DNA from: JANQMX01 sp965247175
GTDB lineage: Bacteria; Pseudomonadota; Alphaproteobacteria; Kiloniellales; DSM-21159
Direction: 5' to 3'
Assembly (NCBI GenBank): GCA_965247175.1
Contig: OZ252006.1
Span: 4,712,001 to 4,776,000, forward strand
DNA length: 64,000 nucleotides
Part shown: positions 52,428 to 58,802 of the stretch, piece by piece
Position numbering within the stretch: the first letter of the stretch is position 1
Layout of the letters: every line of letters begins with the position of its first letter
Position numbers and translations under genes: made by a program
The notes under the pieces: generated by a model
Seen by the model: the letters and a program-made list of their open reading frames with translations, nothing else
Database searches by the model: none
Told to the model about the DNA's origin: nothing

Positions 52428-52811
52428 ATGTCCTCGAACTGGGACGGTCTGTGGCGCTACCTGCGCTGGGCCGCGATTGGTGCTGCCGCGCTCGTGGTCC
52501 TGCTCTGTCTGCTCTTCTTCGCCTTTGGCAAGGCTGCCTTCGCACAGCAAGCTGGCTGGTGCGATGACCGCGACAACCTTGTCGCTCAGCTTGAAGGTCG
52601 CTACGGCGAGAGGCTCATTGGCGTAGGCGTCATTCCAGCGGCACCAGGCAGGCCGAGCGGGCTAATGAGCGTCTATGCAAACGCCGAGAGTGGCTCTTGG
52701 ACCGTCACCATCACAGCCGCCAACGAGACTGTCCCAAGCGGTTATGCGAGCTGCGTTGCAGCCTCGGGCGAGGGCTTTCGCGTGAGTCTGCCTCCTGACC
52801 GTCCTTCCTGA
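52428..52811 (+). CDS. Membrane-anchored protein of unknown function
   Basis: A 127-residue protein with a membrane anchor (about 13-37) ending in an AFAQQ-like signal cleavage possibility, then a small domain containing CDDRDNLVAQLEGRYGERLIG and ESGSWTVTITAANE and a late cysteine pair partner (ASCVAASG). This domain (a Cys-x-x-R-D-x-L ... YGE, then GSWT and C-x-x-x-S-G) is widespread in Alphaproteobacteria, often encoded near lysis or secretion genes, function unknown. AGGAG precedes the ATG; a terminator follows. Confidence 0.6.
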   Translation: MSSNWDGLWRYLRWAAIGAAALVVLLCLLFFAFGKAAFAQQAGWCDDRDNLVAQLEGRYGERLIGVGVIPAAPGRPSGLMSVYANAESGSWTVTITAANETVPSGYASCVAASGEGFRVSLPPDRPS

Positions 52812-52836
52812 GAGCCCGCGAGGACAGAACATCACG

Positions 52837-52862
52837 GCCCGCTTCGGCGGGCCTTTCTTTTG
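52837..52862 (+). terminator. Rho-independent terminator
   Basis: GGCCCGC-TTCG-GCGGGCC (52837-52854) is a seven-pair UUCG-capped stem followed by TTTCTTTT (52855-52862). It lies between the membrane protein gene and the next phage gene, splitting the late block before the lysis genes. Confidence 0.8.
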
Positions 52863-52882
52863 CGCAACAGAAAGGAACAACA

Positions 52883-53389
52883 ATGACCGTAAACGTGAAC
52901 AATCTTCACGTGCGTTTTGTCGCCGACAAGGTGCACCGATTCGGCTACGAGCTGATGAAGTCTCAGTCGGCCAACGACAGCCAGTTCAAGGCCGCCGACC
53001 GCACCCGCTTGGGCGCCTATCTCGATTCCGTCGACTTCGCCGTCAATTGGGTTGAAAGCCTGCCGGAGCTGGACCTGCCCGAGACCAACCCGCGCACCTA
53101 TGCGTGTGAAAATTTTCCTGAAGAATTAGACGCGGAGAACGAGGCCATCAACGTGGCCTGCGACATCCTTCGCGCCTGCTGGACGGAGATCGTCAACGGG
53201 CAGTCCGCGCGCCGGGCCTCGGGCATGAGCGTCCATGACATCAAGCGCGTGCGCGACGCCGTCAGCCACTGTCGCAACTTCCTGACCGAGTACGTCGAAA
53301 ACGCCCTGCCGCTCGATCTGCCGGAGTCTTCGCCCATGGAGGCGAACACCGGTCCCGGCCGCACGGGCATCACGGGAGTGGCTAGCTGA
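52883..53389 (+). CDS. Phage protein of unknown function
   Basis: A 168-residue soluble protein, helical, acidic, with conserved-looking VDFAVNWVESLPELDLPET and RVRDAVSHCRNFLTEYVENA. Located just before the lysis genes and overlapping the holin gene by one base (TGATGG). No domain recognised. Confidence 0.6.
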   Translation: MTVNVNNLHVRFVADKVHRFGYELMKSQSANDSQFKAADRTRLGAYLDSVDFAVNWVESLPELDLPETNPRTYACENFPEELDAENEAINVACDILRACWTEIVNGQSARRASGMSVHDIKRVRDAVSHCRNFLTEYVENALPLDLPESSPMEANTGPGRTGITGVAS

Positions 53390-53571
53390 TGGCTAACTAC
53401 CGTAAGCTCATCGCGGCACTGGTCGGCGCTCTGCTGATCGGTCTGAACGCTGCCTTCGGCATCGGTGACGGCACGTCGATCTTTGGCATCGAAGCCGATC
53501 AGATCGTCAACACCATCGTTGCTGTGCTGACGGCCGTTGGCGTCTTCGCCGTGCCCAACGAAGAGACCTGA
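53389..53571 (+). CDS. Putative holin (two membrane segments)
   Basis: A 60-residue protein with two hydrophobic segments (about 8-24 and 39-55) and an acidic C-terminus (PNEET). The size and topology are those of class II holins, and the genes that follow are spanins and an endolysin. The stop shares its last base with the next ATG. Function inferred from context. Confidence 0.65.
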   Translation: MANYRKLIAALVGALLIGLNAAFGIGDGTSIFGIEADQIVNTIVAVLTAVGVFAVPNEET

Positions 53572-53804
53572 TGGGCATCCTCGGTGCCATCAAAGCCCTG
53601 CTGACCCTGGCTGGCGCCCTTGCCGGCTGGGCGAAGCAGCGGGGGTTGATCAGAGCTGGGGAGAAGGCCGCCCTTGCCGAGCAAATGACGGATCTCGTCA
53701 AGGCCATGGGAGTGGCAAAGGATGTGGAAGAGTCTCTTGCCGTTATGTCTGACAGCGATGTTGATCAGCAGCTGCTCGACGACTGGCGCCGTGCAGACGG
53801 ATGA
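53571..53804 (+). CDS. Putative inner-membrane spanin (Rz-like)
   Basis: A 77-residue protein with a hydrophobic N-terminus (about 3-20, ILGAIKALLTLAGALAGW) and a charged helical rest ending QQLLDDWRRADG. A lipoprotein gene is nested in its 3' end in another frame, the Rz/Rz1 arrangement. Shorter than lambda Rz, so it may be a minimal i-spanin. Confidence 0.55.
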   Translation: MGILGAIKALLTLAGALAGWAKQRGLIRAGEKAALAEQMTDLVKAMGVAKDVEESLAVMSDSDVDQQLLDDWRRADG

Positions 53805-53925
53805 CGGTTACTGCGCGCTCTACAAGCCTGTCTTGATGAGCGGCGCCGAGATCAACGAGCTCACCAGCGAGACGAAGCGCGCCATTCTCCGAAACAACCT
53901 TGTCTATAGGGAGCTGTGCGAATGA
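53722..53925 (+). CDS. Putative outer-membrane spanin lipoprotein (Rz1-like)
   Basis: A 67-residue lipoprotein with lipobox LISSC (Cys18) that overlaps the Rz-like gene by 83 bp in the +1 frame relative to it, as Rz1 genes do. With the Rz-like partner it would link inner and outer membranes and fuse them during lysis. Its mature part is short and ends with YRELCE; a second cysteine pair may dimerise it. The stop overlaps the amidase ATG. Confidence 0.6.
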   Translation: MWKSLLPLCLTAMLISSCSTTGAVQTDDGYCALYKPVLMSGAEINELTSETKRAILRNNLVYRELCE

Positions 53926-54356
53926 AGCGCGACGCTACCGATTTCGTAGTGATTCACTGTTCGGCGACTCCACCTGAGATGGACATCGGTCGGGATGAGA
54001 TTAACGTCTGGCATCGTGCGCGTGGCTGGAACGGCGTTGGCTACCACTTCGTCGTCAGGCGAGATGGTGAGCTGGAGTATGGGCGCCAGCCCGCCAAAAA
54101 AGGGGCTCATGCTGGGGCGGCTTACAACAACCGCTCGCTGGGTCTCTGCGTGATTGGCGGCGTCAACTCAGAGGGCAAGCCGGAGAGCAACTTCACCGCG
54201 GCTCAGTGGTCGACGCTGACCAGACTGCTGGACGCGCTCAAGCTGGTCTGGCCGGAAGCCAAGGTGATCGGCCACAACGAGGTTAGCGCGAAGGCCTGCC
54301 CGTCGTTCGATGTGCAGGCATGGCTCTCGGCGCGCGCTAATGCTCAGCTGACGTAG
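53922..54356 (+). CDS. T7-lysozyme-type N-acetylmuramoyl-L-alanine amidase (endolysin)
   Basis: A 144-residue amidase_2/PGRP-fold enzyme closely following T7 lysozyme: zinc ligands His12, His118 and Cys126, catalytic Tyr41 and Lys124 (IHCSATPP, GVGYHFVVRRDGE, GHNEVSAKACPSFDV). It cuts the amide between N-acetylmuramic acid and L-alanine in peptidoglycan. No signal peptide, so it needs the holin. Its ATG overlaps the stop of the Rz1-like gene; its 3' end overlaps the convergent ABC ATPase gene by 13 bp, marking the phage-host junction. Confidence 0.92.
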   Translation: MKRDATDFVVIHCSATPPEMDIGRDEINVWHRARGWNGVGYHFVVRRDGELEYGRQPAKKGAHAGAAYNNRSLGLCVIGGVNSEGKPESNFTAAQWSTLTRLLDALKLVWPEAKVIGHNEVSAKACPSFDVQAWLSARANAQLT

Positions 54357-55414
54357 AGCAATTCCTTCCAACGATGGCACTTGACCATGTGATGATCCGG
54401 GGTCTGTTCCAGGGGCGGCTCTTCCGACTTGCAGATGTCGACCGCATAAGGGCAGCGGGTGTGGAACTTGCAGCCTGGCGGCGGGTTGGCCGGACTGGGA
54501 ATCTCGCCGGTGAGCTTCTGTGCCTGGCTATGGTGGTCCGGGTCGAGGGAGGGAATCGCTGACAGGAGCGCTTTGGTGTAGGGGTGGCGCGGGCTGGCAA
54601 AGAGCCTTCGCGTCGGCGCAGACTCCACGAGTCGCCCAAGGTACATCACCGCAACATGATCGCAGGTATGCGCCACCACGCTTAGATCGTGGCTGATGAA
54701 CAGCAAAGTCAGACCCAGGTCCTCCTGCAGAGCCTTGAGCAGGTTGAGCACATCGGCCTGGATGGAAACGTCAAGGGCCGCCACTGCTTCGTCGGCCACC
54801 ACAAAGCGCGGATTGGCGACCAAAGCCCGGGCGATCGAGATGCGCTGGCGCTGTCCTCCGGAAAAGGCATGGGGGAAGCGCCTGAGATGCTCTAGATTGA
54901 GCCGGCACTTGGCGGCGATCTCGCGCACCCTTTCGTCGGTCTCGGCCCGATTCCTCGTGATCTTCATCACCTCGAGCGGCTCTGCAATGATGTCGCGCAC
55001 GGTCATGCGCGGGCTGAGCGCGGCGTAAGGGTCCTGGAAGATCAGCTGCGCGCGCCTTCGGTAGTCTTTCAGCTCTGCTTTCCCAAGCTCGGCCAGCTCG
55101 TAGGAGACCTCGCCGTCATCGAAGCGGATGCTGCCCCGGGTGATCGGCGTTGCCTTCAAAAGCGCACGGCCCAAGGTGGTCTTGCCTGAGCCCGACTCGC
55201 CGACTAGGCCGTAGAAGGCGCCGCGCGGTATGTCGAGATCGATACCTTCGGCGGCACGTACCACCATGCCCTTGGTGAAGAGCCCACCACCCACCGGGAA
55301 ATGAACGGCGAGGTCGCGCACACTGATGAGTGGAGCTGCGCCAGAAGCGGACTGGAAACCATAGCTTGCATCGTCGATGACAGATAACGGTGCGCCGGGG
55401 TGGCCCTCGTTCAT
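54344..55414 (-). CDS. Oligopeptide-type ABC transporter ATPase (DppF/OppF-like)
   Basis: A 356-residue ATPase with Walker A GLVGESGSGKTTLGRA, signature FSGGQRQRISIARAL, Walker B RFVVADEAVAALD (alanine-valine in place of the usual Pro-Ser/Val pair DEPVSALD), His-loop FISHDLSVV and the C-terminal oligopeptide-transporter zinc-type motif CKFHTRCPYAVDIC. The ATG at 55414 overlaps the stop of the previous ATPase gene (ATGA). Powers the import of the solute delivered by the binding protein. Its 3' end overlaps the phage amidase gene tail to tail. Confidence 0.9.
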   Translation of the reverse strand: MNEGHPGAPLSVIDDASYGFQSASGAAPLISVRDLAVHFPVGGGLFTKGMVVRAAEGIDLDIPRGAFYGLVGESGSGKTTLGRALLKATPITRGSIRFDDGEVSYELAELGKAELKDYRRRAQLIFQDPYAALSPRMTVRDIIAEPLEVMKITRNRAETDERVREIAAKCRLNLEHLRRFPHAFSGGQRQRISIARALVANPRFVVADEAVAALDVSIQADVLNLLKALQEDLGLTLLFISHDLSVVAHTCDHVAVMYLGRLVESAPTRRLFASPRHPYTKALLSAIPSLDPDHHSQAQKLTGEIPSPANPPPGCKFHTRCPYAVDICKSEEPPLEQTPDHHMVKCHRWKELLYVS

Positions 55415-56424
55415 CACGCCATCCAATGTGCGTCGTTGAGCGCCAAGCAGGCGGCGCTGTGTTCCGGTGCGATGGTCGCTCCTACTTCGGTCATGACCGG
55501 TACTTCCACGTCGCAACGCCCACGCTTGGCGATAGGGCAGCGGGTGTGGAAGACGCAGCCGCTCGGTCGCTCTAGTGGGCTTGGGATGTCTCCGGGCACC
55601 GGCGTCAGAGGCGCGTCGAGATGCTCAAGATCGGGGAGGGCCGCGAGCAGACCTCGGGTATAGGGATGGGCCGGGCGATTGATGACCTCCCGCACCGGCC
55701 CGTGTTCGACCATCCTCCCGAGGTACATCACGGCCACATGGTCGGCGGTCTGCGCGATGACGCCCAGGTCGTGGGTGATGAAGACGATGCCCATGCCGTA
55801 TTCGGCCACCAGATCCTTCATCAGGTCGATGACCTGCGCTTGGATGGTCACGTCCAATGCCGTAGTCGGTTCGTCAGCGATCAAGAGCTTGGGGCTGGTG
55901 GACAGTGCCATGGCGATCATGGCGCGCTGGCGCATGCCGCCCGAGAGCTCGAAGGCGTATTGATCGAAGCGCTTTCCGGCCTCCGAGATACCCACACGTT
56001 CCAGCATCTCGACCGAAAGGTCGCGCGCCGCTCGCTTCGTCATTTGGCGATGCAACTGCAGCTGCTCGACCATCTGGTCCCCGATGGTGATTGCCGGCGC
56101 GAAGCTCGCCATGGGTTCTTGGAAGATCATGGAGATGGCGCCGCCGCGAACCACCTGAAGCTCTCGCGCGCTCTTGAGCGAGAGCACATCGACCGGACCG
56201 TCCTCGAGCATCAGCGTGATGCGGCTTCTTTGGCTATAGACGGAGTTCCCGGGGTTGAGCTTCATCAGCGACTTTGCGGTCACTGATTTACCGGAGCCGG
56301 ACTCGCCGACCAGTCCCATGACTTCGCCTGGCGCGAGCTCGAAAGACACATCGTCGACCGCCGTGATGCGGCCCTCATCGGTTTCGAAAGCCAGGGTCAG
56401 GTTCTCGACGCTGAGCAGGGTCAT
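55414..56424 (-). CDS. Oligopeptide-type ABC transporter ATPase (DppD/OppD-like)
   Basis: A 336-residue ATPase with Walker A GLVGESGSGKSVTAKS, signature LSGGMRQRAMIAMAL, Walker B LLIADEPTTALD, H-loop FITHDLGVI and the C-terminal CVFHTRCPIAKRGRC metal-binding-like motif. The listed ATG at 56424 overlaps the stop of the permease gene (ATGA); a longer frame to 56871 runs in shadow sequence. It forms a heterodimer with the DppF-like ATPase. Confidence 0.92.
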   Translation of the reverse strand: MTLLSVENLTLAFETDEGRITAVDDVSFELAPGEVMGLVGESGSGKSVTAKSLMKLNPGNSVYSQRSRITLMLEDGPVDVLSLKSARELQVVRGGAISMIFQEPMASFAPAITIGDQMVEQLQLHRQMTKRAARDLSVEMLERVGISEAGKRFDQYAFELSGGMRQRAMIAMALSTSPKLLIADEPTTALDVTIQAQVIDLMKDLVAEYGMGIVFITHDLGVIAQTADHVAVMYLGRMVEHGPVREVINRPAHPYTRGLLAALPDLEHLDAPLTPVPGDIPSPLERPSGCVFHTRCPIAKRGRCDVEVPVMTEVGATIAPEHSAACLALNDAHWMA

Positions 56425-57623
56425 TTGCGCGTGCTCGCGTAAGGGTCGGCTGCATCGCGGAGTCCGTCGCCGACGAAGACGAAGGCCAGCACCAGCACGA
56501 CGAAGAAGCCGGCTGGAATGAAGTACCACTGGTAATTCAGCAGCACGTCGGCCTTGGAGACGCTCTGCAACAGGACGCCGAGGCTGTTCACCGGGTCTTT
56601 GAGCCCAAGACCGATAAAGCTCAGAGCCGTCTCCGACAGGACCATGTAGGGAAAGGAGATGACAAGGTCGACGATGATGTAGCTGGTAAAGCTCGGTAGC
56701 AGGTGACGGCGGATGACGTGGCCAGGAGATGCGCCGCAAAGCTTGGCTGCCAGCACGTACTCTTGACTGCGTTCGGATAGAAGATGAGTGCGCACGCGTC
56801 GCGCCAAGGTTGGCCAGCCGATGAAGCCAAGGATGATGGAGATGAAGAAGAAGCGCATCTCGGAACTCCACTCCTGCGGCACGAAGGCAGCCAGCGCCAT
56901 AAAGAGTGGAATGGCCGGTACGGTTCTGACCGCATCGGTGATCATCTGCAGCACGGAATCGATCCAGCCGCCGTAGTAGCCGGCGATTCCGCCGATCACC
57001 AACGCCAGAACAAAGGCGATGAGGACTCCGATGGTACCGACGGCGAGTGAGGTGTAGATGGCGTGCATCGTGCGTGAAAAGATGTCCTTCCCCGATGCAT
57101 CCGTGCCGAAGAGATGGATCTTGCCCTTATCGACGCCGAAGAGATGGATGTCGGATGTCAGAGCCTTGATCCTGAGGTCCCAGCGGTCGCCCGGCAAATC
57201 GATCACGAAGTCGATTAGGCTGTACTCCCAGTCTCGCACGAAGAACTGCACATAGCGCCGTTCCTCCTTGTTGACCGTGGTCACCCAGCGAAAGTTCGTT
57301 TCAATCGAGCGGGTGCGCTCAACCCCATAGATGAACGGCCGCAGGGAAAATCCGTTGTGGTCCCAGAACATGGGAATCTGCGGAGCGCCGTTCTCATAGT
57401 CCTTGTCACGCCCGGCGATGGTCGGGTCGTAGGGTGAGAGAAAGGGCGCAAAGATCCCCATCAGGACCATTGTGATGAGGACGACGCCTGCAATCATTGC
57501 AGAGCGGTTCTTGCGGAAGCGGGCCCAAATGAGCTGCGTCTGCGAGGCGGTGAAGTAGGCCTCTTTACGCTTGCGCTCGTCGTCGCTCTCCAAAGCAATC
57601 GGGCGTTCGGCAATGTCGGTCAT
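56421..57623 (-). CDS. ABC transporter permease (DppC/OppC-like) with large insert
   Basis: A 400-residue inner-membrane permease: first helix at about 43-65, then a periplasmic insert of roughly 120 residues (about 70-185, including DHNGFSLRPFIYGVERTRSI and ending HLFGTDASGKDIFSRT), then five helices with the EAA-type loop (ARRVRTHLLSERSQEYVLAA). The insert is longer than in classical DppC and marks a subgroup with very long binding proteins. Its 3' end overlaps the ATPase gene; 19 bases separate it from the other permease. Confidence 0.9.
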   Translation of the reverse strand: MTDIAERPIALESDDERKRKEAYFTASQTQLIWARFRKNRSAMIAGVVLITMVLMGIFAPFLSPYDPTIAGRDKDYENGAPQIPMFWDHNGFSLRPFIYGVERTRSIETNFRWVTTVNKEERRYVQFFVRDWEYSLIDFVIDLPGDRWDLRIKALTSDIHLFGVDKGKIHLFGTDASGKDIFSRTMHAIYTSLAVGTIGVLIAFVLALVIGGIAGYYGGWIDSVLQMITDAVRTVPAIPLFMALAAFVPQEWSSEMRFFFISIILGFIGWPTLARRVRTHLLSERSQEYVLAAKLCGASPGHVIRRHLLPSFTSYIIVDLVISFPYMVLSETALSFIGLGLKDPVNSLGVLLQSVSKADVLLNYQWYFIPAGFFVVLVLAFVFVGDGLRDAADPYASTRK

Positions 57624-57642
57624 GACAGACCTCTCGTGAGCC

Positions 57643-58650
57643 TCATCCCAGAATTCCCTTTCTGATACGTGGGTCGACCAGAGCCAGTAGGACGTCGGTC
57701 AAGAAGTTCACGGCGACGATGGAAGCTGTGAGCAGGAAGATGATGGCGCCGGCGAGCTGCTGATCGTTGGAACGCGCCAAGGCCTCGATCAGCAGGGCAC
57801 CAGCCTCGGTCAACGTCATGATCAAGGCAACAATGGGAAGCTCGTTGAAGATGCGGTTGAGGTCGAAGCCGAGCGAGTTGAAGATCGGTCCCAAAGCGTG
57901 GCGCGCCGGGTAGCGCCACAGGAGACGTGCGCCTGAGATGCCGCGCGCCTCGGCGGCAGTGACATAGAGCTTGCCGATTTCGTCCGACATCAGCGCGCGC
58001 ACGGTTTGCAGCGCGAAGGCCGTGGCGGACCAGCCGAGAATGATGACCGGCAGCCAAGCGCGGCTGAGGAAATCCATCAGCTTGTCGAACGACCAGGGTG
58101 CGTCGCGGTACTCCTTGCTGAACAGTCCGGTCAGCGTGTCACCGAACATCACAGTGGAAATCAGGATGATGATCAGGGCCAAAAGAAAGTTTGGCATCGC
58201 CAAACCGAGGTAGCTGACGAAGCGCAGGACGTTGTTGAGCAGCGGGCTCTTGGAGGTCGCGGCGATGATGCCGACCGGGATGGCGATGAGGTAAGCGAAG
58301 ACCAGAGCAGCAAGACAGATGCCGAGGCTGATCAGGAACTTGTCGCCCAGCAGGTTGTTGATATCCATACGCAGGATACAGCTCTGGCCGAAGTCACCAT
58401 GCAGGAAAACGTTGCCGAGCCAGCTGGTCCAACGCTCAAGGAAGGGTCGGTCGAGACCGAGGCGGATCCGCTCCGCCTCGATGTCCTCGACCGTGATGGA
58501 TTGCCCTTGCGTGTTCTTGAAAGCCAGGTAGCGCTCGGCGCAGTCACCTGGCACCAGTTCCATCAGCGTGAAGACGATCAGAGAGACAAGCAGCAGCGTG
58601 AAGACCGCCATCGCGGCGCGTGTAGCGGCGAAGCGGGCGAATTGCAGCAT
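57643..58650 (-). CDS. ABC transporter permease (DppB/OppB-like)
   Basis: A 335-residue permease with six membrane segments (first at about 13-34) and the EAA loop EIGKLYVTAAEARGISGARLLW. The N-terminal TLLLVSLIVFTLMELVPGDC is typical of DppB. It pairs with the DppC-like protein as the membrane channel. A stem-loop lies in the 152-bp gap between it and the binding-protein gene upstream. Confidence 0.92.
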   Translation of the reverse strand: MLQFARFAATRAAMAVFTLLLVSLIVFTLMELVPGDCAERYLAFKNTQGQSITVEDIEAERIRLGLDRPFLERWTSWLGNVFLHGDFGQSCILRMDINNLLGDKFLISLGICLAALVFAYLIAIPVGIIAATSKSPLLNNVLRFVSYLGLAMPNFLLALIIILISTVMFGDTLTGLFSKEYRDAPWSFDKLMDFLSRAWLPVIILGWSATAFALQTVRALMSDEIGKLYVTAAEARGISGARLLWRYPARHALGPIFNSLGFDLNRIFNELPIVALIMTLTEAGALLIEALARSNDQQLAGAIIFLLTASIVAVNFLTDVLLALVDPRIRKGILG

Positions 58651-58736
58651 CGCGTCTGTCCCCCTGAACGCTACGTGGCCTGGTGCCGGACCCTTTTGTT
58701 GGGGCCCCTTTCAGATCTTCGTTTGCGTTGGGTGTT

Positions 58737-58769
58737 GGAGCGGGCGGCTCAATGCAGCCCACCCGCTCC
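58737..58769 (-). other. Intercistronic stem-loop after the binding-protein gene
   Basis: GGAGCGGG (58737-58744) pairs with CCCGCTCC (58762-58769), extended inside by GGCT/AGCC; no T-run follows on the minus strand. Such structures after binding-protein genes often protect the upstream mRNA, giving more binding protein than permease. Confidence 0.55.
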
Positions 58770-58802
58770 ACACATGGGTTTCGCCGAGCAAACGATCCGG
58801 CC

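Noticed and set aside
27624..54420. Attachment-site repeats flanking the phage block
   Set aside because: I compared both borders by eye and found no shared stretch longer than chance; a computed search would be needed to exclude short ones.
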